From Alphaproteobacteria bacterium (GTDB lineage: Bacteria; Pseudomonadota; Alphaproteobacteria; Rhizobiales; Xanthobacteraceae), in NCBI GenBank assembly GCA_005883115.1, contig VAZQ01000132.1, forward strand, positions 1 through 8,591: a DNA stretch of 8,591 bases, given 5' to 3'. A program made the position numbers and the translations under genes. The stretch's first letter is position 1; every line of letters starts with the position of its first letter. Of this stretch, positions 1 through 6,311 are shown piece by piece. The notes below the pieces were generated by a model. It was not told the origin of the DNA and did not search any database. It worked only from the letters and a program-made list of their open reading frames with translations.

Positions 1-934
1 ACGGCGGCAGGTTGAGGCCCGTCAGCCCGTCGGTAATGGCTTGCGGCACCCCGTTGATGGTCAGGATCCAGGAGAACAGCGCGGCAGTCGCGACGATGAT
101 CAAGATTTGGGCGGTAATGATGGCCGCCTGGGTGGCGGCATCCAGCACGTCTTTCCAGCTCATCTCGCGATAAACATAGCGTCCGACCAAGATCGCGTAG
201 AGGCAGGCAAAGCCTCCCGCCTCGGTCGGAGAAAACCAGCCGAGATAAATCCCGGCGAGCACGAAGACCGGCATCAGCAGGGCCGGCCCCGCGTCCCACG
301 TGGCTGCCAGAAGCCGCGCAAAATCGAATTCTCCGCGGGTCGGAACTCGCATCCGCAGAGCCATGATCACGACGTAGGCCGACATCATGAGGGCGATCAG
401 CAATCCCGGCAGGATGCCGGCCGCGAACAGCTTTGCGATCGATTGCTCCGCTGCCATGCCGAACAGGATCATGGCGATGCTCGGCGGAATCACGATATCA
501 ATTGAGCCCGAGGAACTGAGCAGGCCTGAGGCAAACCGCACGCCGTAGCCGTCGCGGATCAGGACCGGATAGAGCGTTTTCCCGACCACCGCCACGGTCG
601 TGGTGCTCGCGCCGGAGATCGCACCAATCAGCGTGCGGGCGCCGACGGTCGCAACCCCAAGGCTGCCCGGTATGCGACCGATCAGCGCCAGAACCCAAAC
701 GGTCAGCCGTTGCGCAATCCCGGAACCGCTCATCAACTCGCCGGCAAAAATGAAGAACGGGACAGCAAGCAACGCATAGTTCTCCATGCCCCCAAACATG
801 ATCTGGTGGAGGGCGACTGGGGGCACCGACAGAAACAACACGAATGTCGCAACCGCCCCGATCAGAAAGATTCCGAAAATGGGCGTGCCCAGCAGCAGCA
901 GCGCTATGGGCATAACGGCCAGCGTCCAGATCAT
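1..934 (-). CDS. TRAP transporter large permease, DctM family (partial, C-terminus beyond left edge)
   Basis: This is the large membrane subunit of a tripartite ATP-independent periplasmic (TRAP) transporter, which takes up organic acids using an ion gradient. Reading the minus strand from the ATG at 934-932 gives 311 complete codons without a stop; the family is usually about 425-430 residues, so roughly the last quarter lies outside. The protein is strongly hydrophobic throughout. Family motifs include ENYALLAVPFFIFAGELM (51-68), GAISGAS (104-110), the IPPSIAMILFGM segment (149-160) and the FSPTEAG motif (234-240). The ATG overlaps the stop codon of the dctQ-like gene by 4 bp (ATGA), so the two are almost certainly translationally coupled. 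The family call is firm from recalled conserved motifs. The substrate is not deducible. The DctP receptor is not in the window and could lie beyond the left edge. Confidence 0.95.
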   Translation of the reverse strand, partial: MIWTLAVMPIALLLLGTPIFGIFLIGAVATFVLFLSVPPVALHQIMFGGMENYALLAVPFFIFAGELMSGSGIAQRLTVWVLALIGRIPGSLGVATVGARTLIGAISGASTTTVAVVGKTLYPVLIRDGYGVRFASGLLSSSGSIDIVIPPSIAMILFGMAAEQSIAKLFAAGILPGLLIALMMSAYVVIMALRMRVPTRGEFDFARLLAATWDAGPALLMPVFVLAGIYLGWFSPTEAGGFACLYAILVGRYVYREMSWKDVLDAATQAAIITAQILIIVATAALFSWILTINGVPQAITDGLTGLNLPP

Positions 935-1476
935 GTTAGCTTAGTCTTCGTTACGCCATGCGAGGTGACGAGCTCTATACCGCCGCTGACGACGAGCACG
1001 GCCGCCACTAGCGCCGTCGCCGCAAATCCCACGACCAGGGCCGAATGCGCGAATACCATGGGAAAGCCGATTGCCATGCTGGTCTGTCCAACCGCCGCTA
1101 CACGCCGCGTGAAATCCAGGGACTGAACGGCCGCATACGCTGCGCCGACCGCGATAACGAGGTGGTGAAACATTGTGAGCGCAATGCGCGGGCGCTGCGC
1201 CAGTCGGTTCGCGAGAAAATCGAGCGCAATGTGCTGGCGGTTGATTGTCACCAGGATCATCCCGATCATCACCATCCAGATCATGGCGAAAACCAGGAGC
1301 TCATCGGCTCCAATGAGCACCACGCTGAACAGATACCGGCAAACCGCATTCGCAACGTTGAGCAGCATCATGGCGATGAGAAGCGCGCCGAGCAGCGTGC
1401 GCGTCGCAAATGCTGCAATCCGCGCAATCCGAAGCACGATCGCAGGCGGCACGGGAACGTGCAAATCGTTAAGCAT
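931..1476 (-). CDS. TRAP transporter small permease, DctQ family
   Basis: This is the small membrane subunit that pairs with DctM in a TRAP transporter. The 181-residue product is typical in length and has four hydrophobic segments, at about 28-48, 57-78, 100-120 and 138-165. The family pattern is present as RYLF (47-50) followed by GADEL (56-60) at the start of helix two, and HIALDFL (82-88) in the loop after it. The ATG at 1476-1474 is the only plausible start: no other ATG, GTG or TTG lies between it and the upstream in-frame stop. No strong Shine-Dalgarno sequence precedes it. The gene is first in a minus-strand operon with the DctM gene and is transcribed away from the binding-protein gene at 1706. 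The substrate is unknown; an aromatic or other carboxylate is inferred only from the neighbourhood. Confidence 0.93.
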   Translation of the reverse strand: MLNDLHVPVPPAIVLRIARIAAFATRTLLGALLIAMMLLNVANAVCRYLFSVVLIGADELLVFAMIWMVMIGMILVTINRQHIALDFLANRLAQRPRIALTMFHHLVIAVGAAYAAVQSLDFTRRVAAVGQTSMAIGFPMVFAHSALVVGFAATALVAAVLVVSGGIELVTSHGVTKTKLT

Positions 1477-1505
1477 GCTGCTGCGCTGCCGAGAACTCGA
1501 TGTGC

Positions 1506-1517
1506 TTCAAATTTGAA
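1506..1517. promoter_or_regulatory. Perfect 12-bp palindrome, candidate operator
   Basis: TTCAAATTTGAA is a perfect 12-bp inverted repeat with no spacer. It sits 29 bp upstream of the dctQ-like start codon, in the 229-bp gap between the divergent TRAP and binding-protein genes. A TATAAA hexamer on the minus strand (1553-1548) lies just upstream of it, so a bound repressor could block transcription towards dctQ. AT-rich dyads of this size are common targets of dimeric regulators such as MarR-type proteins, but no regulator gene is in the window and the assignment is inference. Confidence 0.4.
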
Positions 1518-1693
1518 ACCTGAAGATGAACGTATTCAAGGCCGATGTTTATAGACCACACGAGAATTCAAGCGTTTCCAGGCCGTGTGCAAGTTGCAAG
1601 GATGGCGACTGCAGGAAAGTCGGCGCGGCGCCACGCCGATGAGTGTGATAGGCTCGCGCCGATTCAGTTGTTTCGGATTGCATCGCATGACGT

Positions 1694-1698
1694 GGAGG
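1694..1698 (+). promoter_or_regulatory. Shine-Dalgarno site of the binding-protein gene
   Basis: GGAGG lies 7 nt before the ATG at 1706 and supports that codon as the start. It is the first gene of the plus-strand cluster. Confidence 0.8.
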
Positions 1699-1705
1699 AC
1701 GGGAA

Positions 1706-2665
1706 ATGATCAACCTTAGTCTCAGGCTCGCAGTGCCCGCCTTCGTGCTTCTTGTCCACCTGAATTGCGCCGCCGTCGCGCAGGACAAATTGCGCATTGC
1801 TGGAGGATTGGCAGGGACGTGGGAGAATTCCTTTTCGGAGCTGGGGCAAAATGCCGGCTTCTTCAAGAAGCACGGGCTCGTGCTGGAGATTTTCTATACC
1901 CAGGGCGCTGGCGAAACCCAGCAGGCCGTGATCTCCGGCAGCGCCGATATTGGCACCGGGGTCGGCACATTCAACACGTTTGGAGCCTTTGCCAAAGGAG
2001 CGCCGATCCGAGTGATCGCGGCAACGCACACGGGTGCGAAGGACCTCACTTGGTACGTGAAAGCAGACTCACCCATTAAGGACAAGAAGGATCTCGCAGG
2101 CAAGAGTGTCGCCTACTCCACAACCGGATCATCCACCTATGGCGCTGTGCAGGCTTTTCAGAAAGTGTTCGGTGTCACCTACAAGCCCGTAGCGACTGGT
2201 AGCCCCGCTTCCACTCTCACCCAGGTTATGAGTGGCCAGATCGACGTCGGTTGGACCTCACCGCCGTTCGCGGTCGATCTCTTGCAGGAAGGAAAAATCC
2301 GGCAGATCATGCGCGCAAGCGACGTTCCCGAATTGCGAAATCAGACTGCGCGCTTCATGACGGCGAACGCTCTCGCCATCGAGTCACGCAGGGCCGTCTT
2401 CGTGCGTTATCTGCAGGCCTACCGCGAGGTGGTTGATTGGATGTATGCGGACAAGGCTGCGGTGAAGGCTTTTGCGGATTGGGCCCACATTCCGGAGGCG
2501 ATCGCCAGATTGGCGCCGGAAGATTATTATCCGAAAAATAACGTCTTGCCCGACCGGATCGAGGGTCTCGATCTGGCAATGGCGGACGCGGTGAGCTTTA
2601 AGTACATAGCCATGCCATTGAGCAAAGAACAGCTCGCGACGCTGATATTGGTTCCCTTCAAATAG
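1706..2665 (+). CDS. Periplasmic ABC transporter substrate-binding protein, NMT1/SsuA-like
   Basis: This is an exported solute receptor of the nitrate/sulfonate/taurine (NMT1/SsuA/TauA) class, 319 residues, normal for the family. An N-terminal signal peptide is clear: basic start, hydrophobic core about 8-20, and a likely cleavage after AVA at 25/26. The mature protein begins LRIAGG and shows family features: the NAGFFKKHGLVLEI segment (49-62, the usual 'source of the more active partner' helix), GSADIGTG (78-85), KDLAGKSVAY (128-137) and a QIDVGWTSPPF domain-two segment (178-188). The start is fixed by GGAGG 7 nt upstream. No ABC permease or ATPase gene is present nearby, so it is an orphan receptor within this window and must share a permease or have one elsewhere. 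It is first in the plus-strand cluster, 76 bp before the dioxygenase gene, suggesting that it binds the pathway substrate; this is inference. A riboflavin- or thiamine-precursor-type ligand cannot be excluded. Confidence 0.88.
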   Translation: MINLSLRLAVPAFVLLVHLNCAAVAQDKLRIAGGLAGTWENSFSELGQNAGFFKKHGLVLEIFYTQGAGETQQAVISGSADIGTGVGTFNTFGAFAKGAPIRVIAATHTGAKDLTWYVKADSPIKDKKDLAGKSVAYSTTGSSTYGAVQAFQKVFGVTYKPVATGSPASTLTQVMSGQIDVGWTSPPFAVDLLQEGKIRQIMRASDVPELRNQTARFMTANALAIESRRAVFVRYLQAYREVVDWMYADKAAVKAFADWAHIPEAIARLAPEDYYPKNNVLPDRIEGLDLAMADAVSFKYIAMPLSKEQLATLILVPFK

Positions 2666-2741
2666 CTGTAGTGGTGATCGATAGCGCCCTGTGTTACGCT
2701 TCAACAACGTGTGTCACCCCGGATTTTGAGGCAGCGATCCC

Positions 2742-3896
2742 ATGAGCAAATCATCGACCGCCGCGCGTCGACTTCCGAACCGCGAGGCAGCGCTCGAATC
2801 GCTCTACAGCGATATTTCCGCAAAGAGCATGTTCCCCTTCTGGGCGAGCTCAACCGACGTCGCGCATGATGAAATCAAGCAGCTGATGGGCACGCAAAAG
2901 GCCGTGCCCCATCGGTGGAGTTACAAGAACGACATCGAGCCGATCCTGTTTCGGGCCGCCGAACTGGTCACGATGGATGACTCGGAGCGCCGTTCGCTCA
3001 TTCTGGTCAACCCCGGCCTGTCGCCACGGCGCGCGACAGTGAGCACGATGTACACCGCGTACCGGCTCAATGACGCCAACGAGGTGATGCCGCCGCACCG
3101 ACACTCGCCCAATGCCATTCGATTCGGCCTGACCGGCAAAGGCAATTTTACCGGCGTCGGCGGTGAGGACATCACCTTCGGTCCGGGCGACATGGTGCTC
3201 ACGCCGGTCGACACCTGGCACAACCACGGCAACGTTGGCAACGAGCCGGCAATCAACCTCTCGGTGCTCGACCTGCCGCTGGTTGAGACGCTCAATGCCG
3301 TCTATTTCGAGCATGATTACACGGAGAAGGTCGACGGCAAGCCCGTCAAGAAGAAGCAGCAGACTGCAACCGTGCCGACCGACTACTCGGCGCGGGCCTA
3401 TGATCATGGCGGTCTCAAGCCCCGCTTCCTCCAGCACCAGCGCGGCGCCGGATTTTCCTCGCCGATGTACGTCTATCGTTGGGAAGCGATGCAGGAGCTG
3501 ATCGAGCGCTTCATAGATTGGGACGGCGATCCCTACGAGGCGCTGTCGATCGAATATACCGACCCGCTGACCGGCGGCCCGGTGTTCAAGACCATGACAT
3601 TCTTCGCGCAAGTGCTGCGCCCTGGGGAGAAAACTCGCCCGGTCCGGCAGACTGCAAGCCTGCTAGTTGCTCCGTTCGAGGGCAAGGGATACTCGATCAT
3701 TGACGGCAAGCGTTTCGATTGGGAAAAATTCGATAATCTCGCAGTGCCCGGCGGTTCCTGGTTCGAGCACATCAATGGCGACCAGAAACGACCGGCAATC
3801 CTGTTCGTCGCCAGCGACGAGCCCGCGTTGAAATGCTTCCACCTGTTCAAGAAGTGGGGTCGTGACTCCGCCGGCCATATCGTGAAGCTCGCCTGA
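2742..3896 (+). CDS. Gentisate 1,2-dioxygenase-family cupin (ring-cleaving dioxygenase)
   Basis: This cytoplasmic bicupin belongs to the gentisate / 1-hydroxy-2-naphthoate / salicylate 1,2-dioxygenase family, which uses Fe(II) and O2 to open the ring between the carboxyl- and hydroxyl-bearing carbons. The length of 384 residues fits (family about 340-390). The N-terminal part carries the family's LYSDISAKSM and KAVPHRWSY segments (21-30, 53-61). Cupin one has the iron ligands H119 and H121 (PPHRHSPNAIRF) and H160 in TWHNHGN (158-164), with R127 and H162 in positions known in this family to contact the substrate carboxylate (alignment by eye). Cupin two (about 285-365) has R299/R302 where a metal HxH would sit, so it probably binds no metal. 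A GAGG lies 10 nt before the ATG. The enzyme class is firm. The substrate could be gentisate, a hydroxynaphthoate, or an amino-, nitro- or chloro-salicylate, and this is not settled by sequence. Confidence 0.88.
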   Translation: MSKSSTAARRLPNREAALESLYSDISAKSMFPFWASSTDVAHDEIKQLMGTQKAVPHRWSYKNDIEPILFRAAELVTMDDSERRSLILVNPGLSPRRATVSTMYTAYRLNDANEVMPPHRHSPNAIRFGLTGKGNFTGVGGEDITFGPGDMVLTPVDTWHNHGNVGNEPAINLSVLDLPLVETLNAVYFEHDYTEKVDGKPVKKKQQTATVPTDYSARAYDHGGLKPRFLQHQRGAGFSSPMYVYRWEAMQELIERFIDWDGDPYEALSIEYTDPLTGGPVFKTMTFFAQVLRPGEKTRPVRQTASLLVAPFEGKGYSIIDGKRFDWEKFDNLAVPGGSWFEHINGDQKRPAILFVASDEPALKCFHLFKKWGRDSAGHIVKLA

Positions 3897-3969
3897 TCCC
3901 GGCGTCAGTCATCGGCAGCGCACCGGCGGCGGGTCACTCCGACCAACGCATCCCACCCTGGCAAGTGTC

Positions 3970-5100
3970 GTGTCGAGTCAATCGAACACCACCTTAGTGT
4001 CGCACTTTGACTGCCCGGGCGGAGGGCAGGTTTGGGTTGAGGGCACGACCCTCTATATCGGTCACATGCGCTGGCCGAACGGCACCACCATCGTGGACGT
4101 GGCCGATCCGCGCCACCCACGCCAGCTCGCGACCATTGACCTGCCGCAGGGCTGGCATTCCCACAAAGTGCGGGTGGCGAACGGCATCATGATCGTCAAC
4201 CACGAGCAATTGGGCGAGAGCGGATCGGCCGAATTTGGCGGCGGAATAGGGATCTACGACGTCTCGTGCCCGAGCACCCCGAAGCTGATTACCAAGTGGC
4301 GGACGGCTGGTCGCGGCGTGCACCGTTATGATTTCGACGGTCGCTACGCCTACCTCTCGCCGACAGTCGAGGGCTATGTCGGCAACATCATGATGATCCT
4401 CGATCTCGCCGATCCCGCTCGTCCGGTCGAGGTGGGGCGGTGGTGGATCCCGGGTCAGTGGAAGGCGGGGGGAGAACCTTATCCCTGGCACGACTGGCCC
4501 GCGCCGCGTTGCCACCATCCACTGCGCATGGGCAATCGCCTCTATGTCAGCTACTGGCACCACGGGCTGTTCATCCTGGATATTTCCGACATGTCGCGAC
4601 CGAAAGCGGTGGCGCATGCCAACACCAGCCCAGCGTTTGCGCACCCGACGCATACCTGTCTGCCGATTGCGCACCCGCTCAAGGGCCGCCGCATCATGGT
4701 GGTCGCGGACGAGGACGTCGCCAAGCTGCGGCCGTCGGCACCTTCCTTCTCCTGGATTTACGACATCACGCTCGAGCAATTGCCGGTGCCGATCGCAACA
4801 TTCCAGGTGCCCGGGCTCGACGTTGACGGCAGCCCGCAATCGCCGATGAGCGGTTGCCACCAGCCGGCGGAGCGTTTCCGCGGCACCGTGATTCCGTTCG
4901 CGTGGTTCGCGCAAGGCCTGCGCCTAGTTGACATCGCGGACCCGTTCGCTCCGCGCGAGGTCGGCCATTTTCTACCCGATCCAGCAGACGGCGAGGATCG
5001 CCCATCCTCCAATGACGTCACGGTCGACGATCGCGGACTGATCTATCTCGTGGATCGCGTCCGCGGGGTCGACATTATCGAAGCGACCGGAGCGCAGTGA
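3970..5100 (+). CDS. LVIVD-repeat beta-propeller protein, function unknown
   Basis: This 376-residue protein is built from repeats of the LVIVD type, a beta-propeller blade motif of the form (hydrophobic)-D-(V/I)-x-D-P-x-x-P. I count seven: IVDVADPRHP (41-50), IYDVSCPSTP (95-104), ILDLADPARP (143-152), ILDISDMSRP (202-211), IYDITLEQLP (263-272), LVDIADPFAP (319-328) and a terminal VDIIEATG (367-374). Seven motifs imply a seven-bladed propeller. No signal peptide or membrane segment is seen, so it is probably cytosolic. It is rich in histidine, for example HSH (63-65), H118, WHDW (173-176), CHH (181-183), YWHHG (195-199), HPTHTC (225-230) and GCHQ (296-299), suggesting a metal site. The start is GTG; no ATG, GTG or TTG lies in frame between it and the preceding gene, and no good Shine-Dalgarno is visible. 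It sits between the dioxygenase and ridA genes, with its TGA overlapping or abutting the ridA start. Confidence 0.85.
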   Translation: MSSQSNTTLVSHFDCPGGGQVWVEGTTLYIGHMRWPNGTTIVDVADPRHPRQLATIDLPQGWHSHKVRVANGIMIVNHEQLGESGSAEFGGGIGIYDVSCPSTPKLITKWRTAGRGVHRYDFDGRYAYLSPTVEGYVGNIMMILDLADPARPVEVGRWWIPGQWKAGGEPYPWHDWPAPRCHHPLRMGNRLYVSYWHHGLFILDISDMSRPKAVAHANTSPAFAHPTHTCLPIAHPLKGRRIMVVADEDVAKLRPSAPSFSWIYDITLEQLPVPIATFQVPGLDVDGSPQSPMSGCHQPAERFRGTVIPFAWFAQGLRLVDIADPFAPREVGHFLPDPADGEDRPSSNDVTVDDRGLIYLVDRVRGVDIIEATGAQ

Positions 5101-5102
5101 GG

Positions 5103-5507
5103 ATGCCAAAGGATGCAAGCGCTGCCTGCAAGGATATCTATCCGATCGGAAAGAAAAATCCGAACCTGCCATTTCATCCGGCGGTGCGCGCGGGCGACTT
5201 TATCTTCATTTCGGGCCAGGTTGCGAAGGATGCTGACGGCAACATGATCTCGGGAACGATAGAGGAAGAAACGCGGGGCACGATTGAGGCTATTCGTCTA
5301 ATTCTCGCGGAAGAGGGAGCGACACTGTCCGATGTCGTGCGGGTCACGACCTATCTCGAGGATGCCCGCGACTTCGGCCGCTACAATCGGGTATTCGGCA
5401 AACAGTTCAAGGATGCCGTGCTGGCACGCACCACGGTCGAGGCACGAGCGGTGATCAACACCAAGATCGAAATGGACGCCATTGCGTACAAGCCGCGCAG
5501 TGGATGA
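5103..5507 (+). CDS. RidA/YjgF/TdcF-family protein (probable enamine/imine deaminase)
   Basis: RidA-family trimers hydrolyse enamines and imines to ketones and ammonia; some relatives act as catabolic deaminases, such as 2-aminomuconate deaminase. The 134-residue product has the family core: GDFIFISGQVAKDADG (31-46), VVRVTTYLEDARDFGRYNRVF (79-99 region) and the C-terminal LARTTVEARAV segment. The active-site arginine is present as R109 (RidA Arg105). The position of the usual cysteine is T111, and E124 matches the conserved acidic residue, so imine hydrolase activity is plausible. Two starts are possible. GTG at 5097 overlaps the upstream TGA by 4 bp but has its GGAG (5089-5092) only 4 nt away. 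ATG at 5103 has the same GGAG 10 nt away and is preferred. Tight coupling to the LVIVD gene and closeness to a ring-cleaving dioxygenase suggest a catabolic role, for example deaminating a ring-cleavage product, but general metabolite repair is also possible. Confidence 0.9.
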   Translation: MPKDASAACKDIYPIGKKNPNLPFHPAVRAGDFIFISGQVAKDADGNMISGTIEEETRGTIEAIRLILAEEGATLSDVVRVTTYLEDARDFGRYNRVFGKQFKDAVLARTTVEARAVINTKIEMDAIAYKPRSG

Positions 5508-5540
5508 TGTGTTACGCGAAGCCACGCACTGAGGCATTAA

Positions 5541-5545
5541 GGAGG
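5541..5545 (+). promoter_or_regulatory. Shine-Dalgarno site supporting the GTG start of the GST gene
   Basis: AAGGAGG at 5539-5545 ends 5 nt before GTG at 5551. This strong site decides a non-ATG start. Confidence 0.85.
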
Positions 5546-5550
5546 ACGAC

Positions 5551-6180
5551 GTGATCAGATTGCTCGGCCGACAAACGTCGGGGAACGTGCAGAAGATCAT
5601 CTTCTGTCTGGAGGAACTCGGTTTGCCCTATATACGGGAGGACTACGGACGTCAGTTCGGCAATACGTCGACCGAGGCATACCGCAACCTCAATCCCACC
5701 GCGAAGGTGCCGACTTTGGTCGACGGCGAGCTCATTATCTGGGAATCTCACACGATCCTTCGCTATCTCGCCGCGGTGTATGGGTCGACGCTGACCGGCG
5801 CGACGGCGGCGGAGCGCAGCATGGCCGAGCGTTGGATGGACTGGCTGCTCGGCGCGCTCAATACGCCCTATGTCGCCGTATTCAAGGATGCCAAGAAGGT
5901 GCCCGCGGAGCGTGCGCCCGATTTTACCGCGCAAAGTGCCGATCTTCTCGCCCAACTCAAAATACTCGATGGCCACATCGCGGGGCGCGATTGGTTCGCC
6001 CTCGATCGCTTCACCATCGCTGACATTGCGCTCGGCTCGATCGTGAAGCGGTGCCTGGAGTTTCCGATCGAGCGCCCGGCCTATTCGGAACTCGAGCGCT
6101 GGCAGAGTGCGATCGATGCACGACCGGCTTTTGCGGTGGCGATCGGCGCCAAGCCAAGCTTGCTAACGTCGGCGGCATGA
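5551..6180 (+). CDS. Glutathione S-transferase family protein, GstB-like
   Basis: This is a soluble 209-residue glutathione S-transferase of ordinary length. The N-terminal thioredoxin-like domain (about 1-78) begins with LLGRQTSGNVQKIIFCLEEL, close to the pattern of E. coli GstB. S10 and N12 sit where the glutathione-activating Ser and Asn occur in theta/zeta-like enzymes. The cis-proline is in KVPTL (P54), and E65-S66 is the gamma-glutamyl binding pair. The helical C-terminal domain holds the folding N-capping box FTIAD (154-158). The GTG start is supported by AAGGAGG. It follows ridA after 43 bp, in the same operon. Beside a gentisate-type dioxygenase, a GST may serve as a glutathione-dependent maleylpyruvate isomerase or an equivalent. 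However, the sequence is not the classic zeta/MaiA type, so detoxification or another conjugation is equally possible. Confidence 0.9.
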   Translation: MIRLLGRQTSGNVQKIIFCLEELGLPYIREDYGRQFGNTSTEAYRNLNPTAKVPTLVDGELIIWESHTILRYLAAVYGSTLTGATAAERSMAERWMDWLLGALNTPYVAVFKDAKKVPAERAPDFTAQSADLLAQLKILDGHIAGRDWFALDRFTIADIALGSIVKRCLEFPIERPAYSELERWQSAIDARPAFAVAIGAKPSLLTSAA

Positions 6181-6277
6181 GCGCAGGCGAGCTGGATGAC
6201 GGCAGAGCGCGTACGAGGAAGCTGTGTCCGTTCGCCTCACCTCGAGAGCGAATGAACCTGTCGTTCGCGACAATTCC

Positions 6278-6289
6278 ATGAGGACTCAT
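6278..6289. promoter_or_regulatory. Dyad ATGAG-N2-CTCAT, candidate operator (copy 1)
   Basis: This is a perfect 5-bp inverted repeat with a 2-bp spacer, close to the start of the TctC-type gene and upstream of its Shine-Dalgarno. The same half-sites and spacing recur at 8355-8366 upstream of the hydrolase. No other exact ATGAG-N2-CTCAT was noticed by eye in the window. A shared binding site is inferred; no regulator is known. Confidence 0.35.
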
Positions 6290-6300
6290 TGGCTGGCTTG

Positions 6301-6306
6301 AGAGGA
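6301..6306 (+). promoter_or_regulatory. Shine-Dalgarno site favouring the long form of the Bug receptor
   Basis: AGAGGA ends 5 nt before the ATG at 6312. Neither internal ATG (6339, 6411) has a comparable site, so the long N-terminus is likely real. Confidence 0.65.
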
Positions 6307-6311
6307 TTTGA

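Larger units (their letters stand above)
1477..1705. other. Divergent intergenic region between TRAP operon and catabolic operon
   Basis: This 229-bp non-coding stretch must hold the promoters for both directions. Seen in it are the 12-bp palindrome at 1506-1517, a minus-strand TATAAA at 1553-1548 without a convincing -35 partner, and an inverted repeat TCGGCG/CGCCGA (1620-1625 and 1634-1639, 8-nt loop). The last lies about 65 bp upstream of the 1706 start codon and could be a leader hairpin or operator. No convincing sigma-70 -35/-10 pair was found for the plus-strand genes, and no small ORF is supported. Confidence 0.5.
6181..6311. other. Intergenic gap between GST and Bug-receptor genes
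   Basis: This 131-bp gap is longer than the other gaps in the plus-strand cluster, so the TctC-type gene may have its own promoter. It contains the dyad ATGAG-GA-CTCAT (6278-6289), 22 nt before the next start codon, and the Shine-Dalgarno AGAGGA at 6301-6306. No rho-independent terminator with a T-run is seen. Confidence 0.4.

Noticed and set aside
41..505. Open frame of 154 codons on the plus strand
   Set aside because: It lies antisense inside the DctM reading frame. Its product is polar, low-complexity and rich in His, Gln, Arg and Asp, and has no family signal.
1548..1553. TATAAA (minus strand) as the -10 of the dctQ promoter
   Set aside because: No -35 element lies at 16-18 bp, so it is only mentioned and not listed as a promoter.
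1045..1554. 169-codon open frame on the plus strand opposite dctQ
   Set aside because: It is antisense to a well-supported membrane protein. Its composition is highly charged and it has no motif.
1706..1780. Lipoprotein signal at Cys21 of the NMT1-like receptor
   Set aside because: The residues before the cysteine (HLN) do not fit a lipobox. An AVA cleavage site just after it fits an ordinary signal peptide.
2666..2741. Terminator or promoter between the binding-protein and dioxygenase genes
   Set aside because: No stem-loop with a T-run and no convincing -35/-10 pair; co-transcription is the simpler reading.
2850..3611. 253-codon open frame on the minus strand
   Set aside because: It is antisense to the dioxygenase gene, whose motifs are clear. 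It has no ribosome site or recognisable domain; long shadow frames are expected at this GC content.
3994..4914. 306-codon open frame on the minus strand
   Set aside because: It is antisense to the LVIVD gene, whose seven repeats prove the plus-strand frame. The product is arginine- and histidine-rich without domain character.
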